Source of the DNA: DSOI01 sp041394885 | Lineage (GTDB): Bacteria > Acidobacteriota > Terriglobia > Bryobacterales > Bryobacteraceae | DNA length: 64,000 nucleotides | Direction of reading: 5' to 3' | NCBI GenBank assembly: GCA_041394885.1 | Contig: JAWKHI010000028.1 | Span: forward strand, 1 to 64,000 | Shown here: one piece after another, positions 46,819 to 54,685 of the stretch | How positions within the stretch are numbered: the stretch's first letter is position 1 | How the letters are laid out: each line of letters begins with the position of its first letter | Made by a program: the position numbers and the translations under genes | The notes under the pieces: model-generated | Databases searched by the model: none | Seen by the model: the letters and a program-made list of their open reading frames with translations, nothing else | What the model was told of the DNA's origin: nothing

Positions 46819-46868
46819 ACCCAAACAACCCGTCGAAAGACGAGGCCATCGTTGCGAAACTGTTGGGT

Positions 46869-47048
46869 ATGAACTTGCGCTCGACCTGGAATGCCATGGC
46901 CCTGTTCGCACGGGTCCTCCAGCATGGCGGATTCTCGGGAGGCTGCTCGCCGCGCTTGCGATCCTCCGTCAACACTGACCCGGAAGATTCGGGCCCTGGA
47001 GCGCAGTTTGGGCATCCGGCTGCTTGAACGCACGACCCTGCACGGTGA
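46869..47048 (+). pseudogene. Detached, frameshifted helix-turn-helix part of the downstream LysR gene
   Basis: MNLRSTWNAMALFARVLQHGGFS starts at ATG 46869 in one frame. TRKIRALERSLGIRLLERTT follows in another, then the frame changes again to join the main LysR frame at TVRATEAGREIQPH. The order matches the LysR DNA-binding domain (the usual FARVVEHGSFSAAA...LGVRLL..TT..LTEAG). Two to three indels break the coding, so the regulator probably cannot be made in full from this sequence. Confidence 0.75.
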
Positions 47049-47773
47049 GGGCGACTGAGGCTGGCCGCGAGATTCAGCCGCACTGCCGGCAAATCCTCGA
47101 TGCTATGGATGAGGCCACTGCCGCGCTGAGGCAGCGCGAGGCAGAGGTGCTGGGGACCCTCCGGCTTGCCGCGCCGCCAAGTCTCTCCGATGTCTTGGTT
47201 GTGCCCCTCTTGAGGGGCTTTCTGGAGCAATACCCAAAGGTCCAGGCCAACGTGCTTGTCACGGACCGCCACCTGGACATGGTCAACGATGAAGTCGATG
47301 TTTCGCTGCGAGTCGGGCCACAAGCGGAAAGTAGTCTGGTATTTCGCCGGCTGATCCGATATCGCCACGTGCTGGTGGCCTCACCGGCCTATCTGGCAGA
47401 GGGTAAGAAGCCGCGGCGGCCTCAGGATCTGCACAAACATCGTCTCGTGGGTTTCAACAAATGGTTTGGCGAGGTGACCTGGACATTGGCTCGAAATGGC
47501 GAAACGCAGCGCGTGCCGGTGACGCTAGCGATGGCGATCAATGACTACGCCGGTGTACTATCGGCAGCCAAGACCGGAATGGGAATCGCTGAGATGCCCT
47601 CAATCCTGTGCGAGCGGGAGTTGGCCAACGGGCAATTGGTATCGATCCTTCCGAACTGGCACTTTCCGGAGGTTGATTTGGCGGCGTACTATATGACTCG
47701 GAGGCACCCGCCCCGGCCCGTACAGCTTTTTCTGGATTACTGCTCGTCCAACATAGAGCGGCTGAGAGGATAG
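47024..47773 (+). CDS. LysR-type regulator, ligand-binding part
   Basis: From about residue 12 the frame is a typical LysR effector domain: LGTLRLAAPPSLSDVLVVPLLRGFLEQYPKVQ, DEVDVSLRVGP, RYRHVLVASPAYLAEG and AKTGMGIAEMPSILCE. The first few residues of the frame (MNARPC) are an artefact of the upstream frameshift; the DNA-binding half is in the preceding entry. Members of this CrgA/AaeR-like subgroup usually control adjacent small oxidoreductase or isomerase genes. Its + strand is G-rich (47101-47160: G 25, C 16), opposite to the surrounding 41-64 kb. Confidence 0.8.
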   Translation: MNARPCTVRATEAGREIQPHCRQILDAMDEATAALRQREAEVLGTLRLAAPPSLSDVLVVPLLRGFLEQYPKVQANVLVTDRHLDMVNDEVDVSLRVGPQAESSLVFRRLIRYRHVLVASPAYLAEGKKPRRPQDLHKHRLVGFNKWFGEVTWTLARNGETQRVPVTLAMAINDYAGVLSAAKTGMGIAEMPSILCERELANGQLVSILPNWHFPEVDLAAYYMTRRHPPRPVQLFLDYCSSNIERLRG

Positions 47774-47821
47774 GCATATCCTGTGGGGACGATTGGATTG
47801 TCCACGATTGGGGTACAAACG

Positions 47822-47856
47822 AAAATCCCCTCTGAATCAGTTTGATCCAGAGGGGA
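47822..47856 (-). terminator. Terminator downstream of tRNA-Leu/secG
   Basis: A 9-bp stem (TCCCCTCTG at 47826-47834 with its complement at 47848-47856) is followed on the minus strand by TTTTC. It lies 5 bp after the tRNA-Leu 3' end. Confidence 0.8.
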
Positions 47857-47861
47857 ATATC

Positions 47862-47946
47862 TGGTGCGGAGAGGGGGACTTGAACCCCCACGGTGTTACC
47901 CGCTAGCACCTCAAGCTAGTGCGTCTGCCAATTCCGCCATCTCCGC
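47862..47946 (-). tRNA. tRNA-Leu (GAG)
   Basis: The 85-base minus-strand gene has the acceptor stem GCGGAGA pairing with TCTCCGC, anticodon stem CTAGC/GCTAG around TTGAGGT with anticodon GAG, a long class II variable arm, T arm GGGGGTTCAAGTCCCCC and an encoded CCA (47862-47864). It is 11 bp after secG and probably cotranscribed with it. Confidence 0.95.
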
Positions 47947-47957
47947 AAATCGAAACT

Positions 47958-48443
47958 CTACTTCTTCTCTCCGGACTTCGGAGCCCCTGCCGGCGCTGAC
48001 CCCGGAGCCTGCCCCGGAAGCGGCAACTGAACCTTCGCTCCGCCTCCGCCACCCTCTTCCGGACTCGGCAACGGCACCGTCACCGATTGCGACGGATCGC
48101 CGCCCTCCGGCGTGATCGTCATCGTCGGAGCCGGACCCTTCTGGTCGCCTGCCTTCTGATCCGATTGCTGCACCGTCTTCTGCGAATCGAGCACCGTCGC
48201 TTCACCGCCTCGCGTTCTCGTTCCCACAATCGACAAGGCAATCGACAGGATCATGAACAGCGCCGCCGCTGCCGTGGTGGCCCGCGAAAGCGCCGTCGCG
48301 GCTCCGCGCGGACCGAACGCCGTCTGCGAGCCCATCCCGCCGAAAGCGCCCGCCAAATCCGCGGCTTTGCCGCTCTGCAGAAGCACCACTACGATCAGGA
48401 ACAGGCAAACGATAATGTAAACCGTCGTCAGAAGAATAACCAT
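47958..48443 (-). CDS. secG: Preprotein translocase subunit SecG with extended C-terminal tail
   Basis: The 161-residue product has the two SecG membrane helices (MVILLTTVYIIVCLFLIVVVLLQ and AAAALFMILSIALSIVG) joined by the conserved loop QSGKAADLAGAFGGMGSQTAFGPRG. SecG binds SecYE and assists SecA-driven export. The tail after about residue 77 is long (80+ residues), polar and rich in Pro, Gly and Gln, beyond the roughly 75-110 residues of usual SecG. This may be a lineage feature. tRNA-Leu follows directly. Confidence 0.93.
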   Translation of the reverse strand: MVILLTTVYIIVCLFLIVVVLLQSGKAADLAGAFGGMGSQTAFGPRGAATALSRATTAAAALFMILSIALSIVGTRTRGGEATVLDSQKTVQQSDQKAGDQKGPAPTMTITPEGGDPSQSVTVPLPSPEEGGGGGAKVQLPLPGQAPGSAPAGAPKSGEKK

Positions 48444-48493
48444 TGGGAATCAGCCCGAGAGCCAGCTATCAGTGTACCACGGCCCGCCCCTGC

Positions 48494-49165
48494 CTACTCG
48501 ACCATTTTCCCGTGCAGCGCGTCCAGCCGGAACTCCGCGCTCCGCACATATTCCATCAACCGCCCCTCGCGCGCCCGGATCAGATCCACTTTCCCCGGCA
48601 GCGTCTCCGCGATCCCCGCCGGCACTTGCAGCAACCCATTCTCATCGCCGTGCAGCAGATCGCCGGGATGCACTGCCATTCCCTCCACCTGCACCGGAAC
48701 CCCCGTCCGCACGATCCGGAAGTTGCCGTGCGACGCGGCAATGCCGCGCGCGAAATAGTGGAACCCGAGCGCACGCACCTCCGGGATGTCGCGAACCGCG
48801 CAATCGCTCACCAGGCCCACCGCGCCAAGACGCTGAAATATCGTCGCCATCACCTCGCCGCAATGCACCGCATAGTCGCGATGGCCGCCGATCTCCTGGA
48901 TCACAACCACCGCCGGCTTCGGCGCCGCTTCCACTGCCCGGTACAAATCCATGAACAGCGAAAGATCCAACGGACCTGTCTTGGTGATCGATTCCGCCTG
49001 CGCCGTCACCGCGTACGCCGCCATCCGTCCGAACTCCGGAAACACGCATCGCACCGAAAGCGGCGTGAACCCTTCCTGCCGCGGACGAACCTCCAGCAAC
49101 TCGATCGCGTTCGCCAGCGTCGGTGTGTCCACCGTCTTCAAATAATCGATCCAGGGGTTTGACAT
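48494..49165 (-). CDS. RraA-family protein
   Basis: The 223-residue protein has the RraA/HMG-aldolase fold markers: HCGEVMATIFQRLGAVGLVSDCAVRD (about 101-126), in which the Arg and Asp of SDCAVRD bind pyruvate-type ligands and Mg, and a GDLLHGDENG loop. Members either bind RNase E or act as 4-hydroxy-4-methyl-2-oxoglutarate aldolase or oxaloacetate decarboxylase. In this carbohydrate-rich context an aldolase or related sugar-acid enzyme is more likely. It is 1 bp from the sialidase gene and probably in one operon with it. Confidence 0.85.
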   Translation of the reverse strand: MSNPWIDYLKTVDTPTLANAIELLEVRPRQEGFTPLSVRCVFPEFGRMAAYAVTAQAESITKTGPLDLSLFMDLYRAVEAAPKPAVVVIQEIGGHRDYAVHCGEVMATIFQRLGAVGLVSDCAVRDIPEVRALGFHYFARGIAASHGNFRIVRTGVPVQVEGMAVHPGDLLHGDENGLLQVPAGIAETLPGKVDLIRAREGRLMEYVRSAEFRLDALHGKMVE

Positions 49166-49166
49166 G

Positions 49167-50243
49167 CTATCGCAAGGCTTTCAGCCCAAATCGGGCAAAC
49201 GCGATTGTCTCATACGCCGATGCCGCGCCGCGCTCATACAGACACCCGATCCGCTTTCCATCCAGCACCGCGAGCGACGAGTACGCCGCCGGTCCCGCAT
49301 GCAGCACCAACGACGATGTCCATGACCGTCCTTCATCCTTGCTTGCCCGCACCGTCATCGTCTCCCGCTTCTTCGACGCGGGGTTGGAAAACAACAGATG
49401 CCCCTTGTCGTAGCGAATCAGGCTCGCCTGGCACACCGGCTCGATCAGCGCCTCGTCAAACCCAGCATCGGTCCACGTCAGTCCTCCGTCGGTGGAACGC
49501 GCCAGAGCCCGCCGGTTTCGCCCATGGTAGCTCCGCATATTCAACAACAGCGATCCGTCGTTCAATTCCACTACCGCGCACTCGTTCGTCTCCGTCTGCG
49601 CGCTGCCGCCCAGCCGCCACGTCTTTCCCCGGTCGTCGGAATAGATGGTGTGCGAGTGCCGCTCTTGCGTTCCGAAACGGCGATGGTCGCACGGCACTAC
49701 CATCCGGCCCGATCGCATCTGGATCGCGTTGCCCGGTCCGGTGGCGTACCATCCCCAGGTGGCTTCCTTCGTCGACGCTGTAATCTCGCTCGGCTCCGCC
49801 CACGTCCGTCCGTCGTCGTCGGAATGCGTCATCCACACCGTGCGCGTTCCTCGGGACGAATCGCGCTCGATTTCCCGCTCGGTCAGATTGCCCGGATTCG
49901 CCGTCAGCGGCAGCCAGATCGTGCCAGTCCGCCGGTCCTCAACCGGACATGGATTGCCGATCGTGTTCGGACCCTGATCTGCGACCAACTGTTGTCCGGA
50001 CCACGTCCGGCCTCCATCGCGGCTCCGCTTCACTACCAGATCGATATCGCCGGCGTCAGACCGGCTGTTCTTTCTCGCTTCGCAAAAGGCGAGCAGCGTG
50101 CCCCGTCGCGTCCGGAGCAGGGCGGGGATTCGATACGAGTGATAGCCGTCTTCGCCCGCCCGCCACACATCCACTTGCAGAACCTCGGAGTCCGCGCCAG
50201 CCGCCGCGCCGGCAGCCGCTGCAAGAAACGCGCGCCGCCTCAT
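49167..50243 (-). CDS. Exo-sialidase-like protein (GH33-type propeller)
   Basis: The 358-residue protein has a leader (MRRRAFLAAAAGAAAGA). A six-bladed sialidase propeller is indicated by YRIPALLRT (the Arg that holds the carboxylate), repeated Asp boxes (SRDGGRTW, SDDRGKTW, STDGGLTW), an acid-rich EARKNSRSDAGDID segment, TNECAVVEL with the Glu and CLYERG with the nucleophile Tyr region. It could cleave sialic acid or a related glycoside; many acidobacterial homologs are uncharacterised. Its start overlaps the stop of the upstream apionate-lactonase-like gene by 4 bases. Confidence 0.87.
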   Translation of the reverse strand: MRRRAFLAAAAGAAAGADSEVLQVDVWRAGEDGYHSYRIPALLRTRRGTLLAFCEARKNSRSDAGDIDLVVKRSRDGGRTWSGQQLVADQGPNTIGNPCPVEDRRTGTIWLPLTANPGNLTEREIERDSSRGTRTVWMTHSDDDGRTWAEPSEITASTKEATWGWYATGPGNAIQMRSGRMVVPCDHRRFGTQERHSHTIYSDDRGKTWRLGGSAQTETNECAVVELNDGSLLLNMRSYHGRNRRALARSTDGGLTWTDAGFDEALIEPVCQASLIRYDKGHLLFSNPASKKRETMTVRASKDEGRSWTSSLVLHAGPAAYSSLAVLDGKRIGCLYERGAASAYETIAFARFGLKALR

Positions 50244-52174
50244 CGCCCCATCCTCACCGCGTCCAGCCGCGCCACCGAATATGGCAGCATCGCCAGCCGA
50301 TACCGGTCACCGGCTGCCTCCATCGCCGCCCCCCGCGCCGTTCGAAACTTCTCCGGCTGTCGCGCCGCATCCATGTAGTTGTGCTCGTGCATCGCTGCCC
50401 GCATCGCCCGCCCACCGAGCCAACTCGAATCCACCGTTACCACGCGCGAGTGCGGCGTCAGGTTGGCGATCAGCATCCGCTTCTGTCCGCGGCTCTCCAC
50501 CGCCATCGCGCACGCCCGCAGCGGATCGCTGGAATCCACGCGGTAAACGCGACTCCCTCCGAAACCCGCCACGTCCGCCAAAACGTGATACAGCGGATAG
50601 GCCTCGCCGTTGTTCATCAGGCCCTCCGGCCCATGCGTCTGATAGTAGGTCACGCTTCCCACACCTCCCTCTGACAGGTACTTCACGCTCCCCAGCGTCC
50701 ATGCCGCGCCGAACAGCGATCGCTGCCGCCGGTCCGGCGACGCCTTGCCCGCCACTCGCGGACGTAGCGTCACCGGCGTTACCGCGATCGGTTTTCCGCC
50801 CACGAACGTCCGTGCCGTTTTCACCGTCGCCGCCTGCCCTTCCAGGTTTTCCACCAGAGACAAGTCGTCGAACGCATGCACCTGCGGATTCAGCGAGTAG
50901 CACGCAAAATCGAGAGACGCCATCTCCGGCCGTCCGCGATTCAATTCCGTGAAGAACAAGTTCGTTCCCGCTCCTACCGCCCCGCCGCGTAAATGCCGCC
51001 GCGCCAACTGTACCCATCGTGCGCTTGTCGACGCTTCGTCCCGATGGAACACGATCCATCGCGAAACATCCGCCGATGCACCCGCCGCGAACTGTCCCAA
51101 CTCCGCCGCTGCGTCATTGCTCACATGCAATGCCGCCTCGAGCGGCACGCCCATCGCCAGCGCGTCAGCCCGGGCACGGTCCCAATCCTTTCGCCAACCC
51201 GGGTCGAACAGCCGCACGTCCGCGCGCAAATGACGAAAACCGGCCGCCGCCAGCATCTTCGCCTGATCCCGGCTGAGCGGATCCTCGCCCGTCGCCACAC
51301 CCAACCCGATCGCCGGCAGACTCGTCATCACGTGGCCAGCCACCGCGATCTCCACTTCCGGACGAGCCTTCACGATCGCAGGGGCGGGCGCCCCCTTCAG
51401 CCTCACCGTCACCGCCTGGCGGATCTCCTGCCCCCGCTGCACCTCCACCGGGAACGGACGTTCGAGCGGCGTGCAATAGGTCTTGTAGTTGTAATCGGTC
51501 CAGTTGCGATGGTCTTCCATCTCGAACGTATCGCCCTCGAACCGCACCTCCACGTTCACACCCGGCGACGCCTCATGTGTGATCGCGCGCATCTCGAGAA
51601 ATGGCTGGTGCGGCGCAACCTCGGAAGGGAACCGGCCCTCTTCCTTCAGTCCGCTCGTCTTCTCCACCACGCAAGGCTTCCCCGCGCATTCCGCGATCGG
51701 ATGCAACACCGCGAATCCCAGCCGGTTCTTCAGAAACGTCGAACGCGCCCGGCCCTGAAACTCGAATCGCACCGTGCCGTCGGCGGAACCGGTAATCACG
51801 CCCTGCCAGGGAAAGTCGATGTCGTCCTGTACGCATTCCACATCGAAGGTGAGCCGGAACGAATCCGCCCGGGACTCGCTCACGATGTTGTGGACGCGCG
51901 GTGTCACCGTCCCCCATCCCTGGTCCCGCACCGCGGCGTACAGCCCGCGCAGCAGTTCCGTGTCGCCGTATCGGATGTACCGCAGGAACGCGATGTCGGG
52001 ATCGAACAGGCACGTCACCGGGCCCGCTCGCAGCGCAATCGACGCGGCGGGCGCGGCATCGGCCCCGGTGAGGATCGCTTCGCGCGGCGGCGTATCGCGA
52101 TCTTCGGCCGCCACAACCGCGGCGGGAACCCACAGAGCGACGAAGCCCCGCCGGGTGATCTCCGGAAGATTCAT
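50240..52174 (-). CDS. D-apionate lactonase-like protein with export leader
   Basis: The 644-residue protein has a leader (RRGFVALWVPAAVVAA). Its first 300 residues resemble the D-apionate lactonase family: YIRYGDTELLRGLYAAVRDQGWGT, GFAVLHPIAECAG and FEGDTFEMEDHRNWTDYNYKTY. The rest includes a barrel-like domain (HLRADVRLFDPGW, SEGGVGSVTYYQTHGPEG). D-apionate lactonases open the lactone of D-apionate in apiose breakdown, and most act on intracellular acids. The leader and the neighbouring sialidase suggest a role on plant-derived sugars here. I recall the match from family landmarks, so the family is moderately sure and the exact substrate is not. Confidence 0.65.
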   Translation of the reverse strand: MNLPEITRRGFVALWVPAAVVAAEDRDTPPREAILTGADAAPAASIALRAGPVTCLFDPDIAFLRYIRYGDTELLRGLYAAVRDQGWGTVTPRVHNIVSESRADSFRLTFDVECVQDDIDFPWQGVITGSADGTVRFEFQGRARSTFLKNRLGFAVLHPIAECAGKPCVVEKTSGLKEEGRFPSEVAPHQPFLEMRAITHEASPGVNVEVRFEGDTFEMEDHRNWTDYNYKTYCTPLERPFPVEVQRGQEIRQAVTVRLKGAPAPAIVKARPEVEIAVAGHVMTSLPAIGLGVATGEDPLSRDQAKMLAAAGFRHLRADVRLFDPGWRKDWDRARADALAMGVPLEAALHVSNDAAAELGQFAAGASADVSRWIVFHRDEASTSARWVQLARRHLRGGAVGAGTNLFFTELNRGRPEMASLDFACYSLNPQVHAFDDLSLVENLEGQAATVKTARTFVGGKPIAVTPVTLRPRVAGKASPDRRQRSLFGAAWTLGSVKYLSEGGVGSVTYYQTHGPEGLMNNGEAYPLYHVLADVAGFGGSRVYRVDSSDPLRACAMAVESRGQKRMLIANLTPHSRVVTVDSSWLGGRAMRAAMHEHNYMDAARQPEKFRTARGAAMEAAGDRYRLAMLPYSVARLDAVRMGR

Positions 52175-52186
52175 ATCGAAACCAGC

Positions 52187-52696
52187 TTACTGGACTGGCG
52201 TGCCGTAGGGGATCAGCGTCTTGATTCGTTCGGCCGTATCCAGCCGCGCGATCCTCCAATCCTTACCCTGTTTCTCCAGGTAAAAAATTTGAATCTCGTT
52301 ACGGTCCTGATACACGTACTCCACCCGCGCCTTCACTTCCCGGTCGGTCAGCACTTGCGGCTCGTTGATCGCGATTCCCTTGATCGGCGCATTCGTCTCC
52401 GCCAGATACTTCCCGAATGCGGACTCCCCCTGTTCGGCCACCGCCTGCCGCAGAGACGCTTCCATTTGCCCCGTGTAGTGGGAAAGATACCGCGGCACGT
52501 TCCCTTCGCGAGCCGCGTCGAGCATCGCGTAGATCGCGTCCTGCGGCGTTGGATCCTGCTTCGGTTGCGCGGCCGGAAGCAGATCCGCCACCTTGCCCGT
52601 ACTGGGCGTCCAGCCTGATTGTTTGGCCGCCACGAACGCGCCGACGGCGATCATCAGCGCGATTGTCAGCGTCCGCGCCTTCTGCTGCCTGGTCAT
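52187..52696 (-). CDS. Small membrane-anchored protein of the ATPase-SPFH operon
   Basis: The start ATG 52696 overlaps the hflK stop by four bases. The 169-residue product has one N-terminal helix (ARTLTIALMIAVGAFVAA) and an exported domain (QDAIYAMLDAAREGNVPRYLSHY onward). The domain has an alpha/beta pattern like DUF4878 or NTF2-type lipoproteins but no lipobox Cys. No specific family is assigned. Its coupling to the HflKC genes suggests it is a periplasmic partner of the same complex. The longer frame listed to 53614 is hflK read in another frame. Confidence 0.75.
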   Translation of the reverse strand: MTRQQKARTLTIALMIAVGAFVAAKQSGWTPSTGKVADLLPAAQPKQDPTPQDAIYAMLDAAREGNVPRYLSHYTGQMEASLRQAVAEQGESAFGKYLAETNAPIKGIAINEPQVLTDREVKARVEYVYQDRNEIQIFYLEKQGKDWRIARLDTAERIKTLIPYGTPVQ

Positions 52697-53682
52697 TTCT
52701 TCTGTGTCGCCGACGGACCCGGATCGCCCTTCCGCACAATCGTCAAGTCCAGATTGCCCCGGCTGTCCACGAACATCTTCCGGATCCGCGGCAGGATGAT
52801 CTCGAGCGTCTCCGCGTACAGGCGGCGTCCGTTCACCGCTTCCGCGCGTCCATACTCGGCGGCCACTTGCGTGAACCGCGACGCGTCGCCCAGCGCCTCG
52901 TTGATTTTCGTTTGCCGGTAGCCCTGCGCCGATTCGAGCATCTGCTGTGCCTCGCCGCGCGCTTTCGGAATCACGTCGTTGGCGTAGCCCTGCGCTTCGT
53001 TCACAATCCGCGATGAGTCCGCCCGCGCGCTGGCCACGTCGTTGAACGCATCCCGCGCTTCCGGCGGCGGCACGGCCGATTCGATGTTCACGTTTGCCAC
53101 TTGCACTCCCGCGTCGTAGTCCAGCAGCACTCTCTGCGCCGCCGCGCGGACCTCTTCCTGAATCGCCACCTTCTCCGTCGTCAGCACCGCATCCACATTG
53201 CGATGCGCAATCCGCCGCGACAATTCCGCCTCCACCGCCGCGATCACCGTTGCCGGAATGTCCACCGCCGTGAACAGATACTTCTCCGGTTCGCCCACCG
53301 AATACTGCACCACCACGCGCAGATGAATGATGTTCTGGTCTCCAGTGAGAAATTGCGACGCCTGCGGCTGCATCCGTCCCAGCACCGCATCGGATACGCC
53401 TCCGCCCACCACCAGCCGCTGCGTCTGCCGCACCTTCAGTTTCGTTACCCGGTCCACCGGCCACGGCAGTGAGAAGTGAATGCCAGGCAGTACGCGCTTC
53501 TCCACCACTTTTCCGAATCGCGTCACCACCGCTTGCTGATCCGCGGGCACGATGTAGATCCCGCTGGCCAGCCACAGCAACAGCAGCGCTCCCCAAACAT
53601 GCCGCCGGTCCCACTCGCCGTTGGCGAGCGCCGCCAACGCGGCTTTCGGTTTCTCGGCGGCTGTATCGAGCAGCAGGGTCAT
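52693..53682 (-). CDS. hflK: HflK-family SPFH protein
   Basis: The 329-residue protein has one membrane helix (HVWGALLLLWLASGIYIV, about 28-45) and a band-7/SPFH domain (QQAVVTRFGKVVEKRVLPGIHFSLPWPVD). A coiled-coil follows (ARADSSRIVNEAQGYANDVIPKARGEAQQMLE), and LEIILPRIRKMFVDSRGN ends the conserved part. HflK with HflC makes a large cage around FtsH in the membrane and limits its access to substrates. It overlaps hflC by four bases at its start and the small gene at its end. Confidence 0.9.
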   Translation of the reverse strand: MTLLLDTAAEKPKAALAALANGEWDRRHVWGALLLLWLASGIYIVPADQQAVVTRFGKVVEKRVLPGIHFSLPWPVDRVTKLKVRQTQRLVVGGGVSDAVLGRMQPQASQFLTGDQNIIHLRVVVQYSVGEPEKYLFTAVDIPATVIAAVEAELSRRIAHRNVDAVLTTEKVAIQEEVRAAAQRVLLDYDAGVQVANVNIESAVPPPEARDAFNDVASARADSSRIVNEAQGYANDVIPKARGEAQQMLESAQGYRQTKINEALGDASRFTQVAAEYGRAEAVNGRRLYAETLEIILPRIRKMFVDSRGNLDLTIVRKGDPGPSATQKK

Positions 53683-54680
53683 TGAGCGTTCTCGCCGCGC
53701 ATCAATACTCGCATCAACTCCGAATCCGAACTCAGGATGGCCGTCGTCTTGTCGTCGAAGATCTTCTTGTACGATTCGAGCGTCCGCAGCAGCTTGTAGA
53801 ATCGCGGATTGCGCGAGTAAGCCTGGCTGTACACGCGCGTCGATTCCGCGTCGCCCTCGCCCTTCACCTGCTCGGCTTGCTTGTACGCCTCGGACCGGAT
53901 CTCCTCCGCCTTCCGGTCCGCTTCGGCCCGAATCGATAGTGCTTGTTCCTCGCCCTCGGCCCGATACTGCCGCGCGATCCTCTCGCGCTCGGCCCGCATC
54001 CGCGCGAACACGCTTTGCTTATTCTGTTCCGGCAGGTTGATCCGCTTCAGCCGCACGTCGATCACTTTGATCCCGTATTCCGCGAGCGCCCGCTTGTCGG
54101 TTATCTCAGAGAGATTGTCCATCATCTGCCCCGCCTTCACGGCCTCCGGATTCGCCGAAATGATCGTCTCCAAATCGTGCGTTCCCAGCGCCGCCGCCAA
54201 GCCGGACCATACGATGTCATGCAGCCGCATCTCCGCTGCCACGTCGTCTCCCACCGATTCCACGAACCGCTTCGGGTCTTCGATCTTCCACGCCACGTAG
54301 CTTTCGATCACCAGATTCTTCTTGTCGCGCGTCAGGAACTCGCTCGGCCGCGGATTGTAGATCCGCAGCCGCCGGTCAAAGTAAGTCGAGTTTTGGAATG
54401 GCCATTTCAGATGCAGGCCCGCGTCGGTCACCGTATAGAGCGGCCTGCCGAACTGCGTCACCAGGACGAACTCGGTTTCGCGTACCGAGAAAAACGTCGC
54501 GTACACCAGCCAAACACCCGCCAGAATCCACAACAGCGGACGGTACCGGCTCCAATCGCGCGGCGGACGCGGTTCCCTTTGCTCGGGAGGGTCGTCGTGG
54601 CCCCCGTCATGACCATGATCGTGCCCATGATGATGACCATGGTCGTGTCCGTGATGATGTGCGTGTGAATCCTGATGCAT
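53679..54680 (-). CDS. hflC: HflC-family SPFH protein with His-rich N-terminus
   Basis: The 333-residue protein starts with a cytoplasmic tail that carries 14 His in its first 28 residues (HAHHHGHDHGHHHGHDHG), a likely metal-binding segment. A membrane helix (PLLWILAGVWLVYATFF, about 48-64) and the HflC SPFH domain follow (LVTQFGRPLYTVTDAGLHLKWPF, NLVIESYVAWKIEDPKRFVESVG, VFARMRAERERIARQYRAEGEE). It is 5 bp from the ATPase-SPFH gene. The His-rich tail is not part of ordinary HflC and would suit metal sensing or storage beside a metal ATPase. Confidence 0.9.
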   Translation of the reverse strand: MHQDSHAHHHGHDHGHHHGHDHGHDGGHDDPPEQREPRPPRDWSRYRPLLWILAGVWLVYATFFSVRETEFVLVTQFGRPLYTVTDAGLHLKWPFQNSTYFDRRLRIYNPRPSEFLTRDKKNLVIESYVAWKIEDPKRFVESVGDDVAAEMRLHDIVWSGLAAALGTHDLETIISANPEAVKAGQMMDNLSEITDKRALAEYGIKVIDVRLKRINLPEQNKQSVFARMRAERERIARQYRAEGEEQALSIRAEADRKAEEIRSEAYKQAEQVKGEGDAESTRVYSQAYSRNPRFYKLLRTLESYKKIFDDKTTAILSSDSELMRVLMRGENAQ

Positions 54681-54685
54681 CGTAC

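Noticed and set aside
46081..46860. Insertion sequence as the cause of the degenerate patch
   Set aside because: No transposase fragment, terminal inverted repeats or target duplications are visible; the only repeat is the duplicated LysR start.
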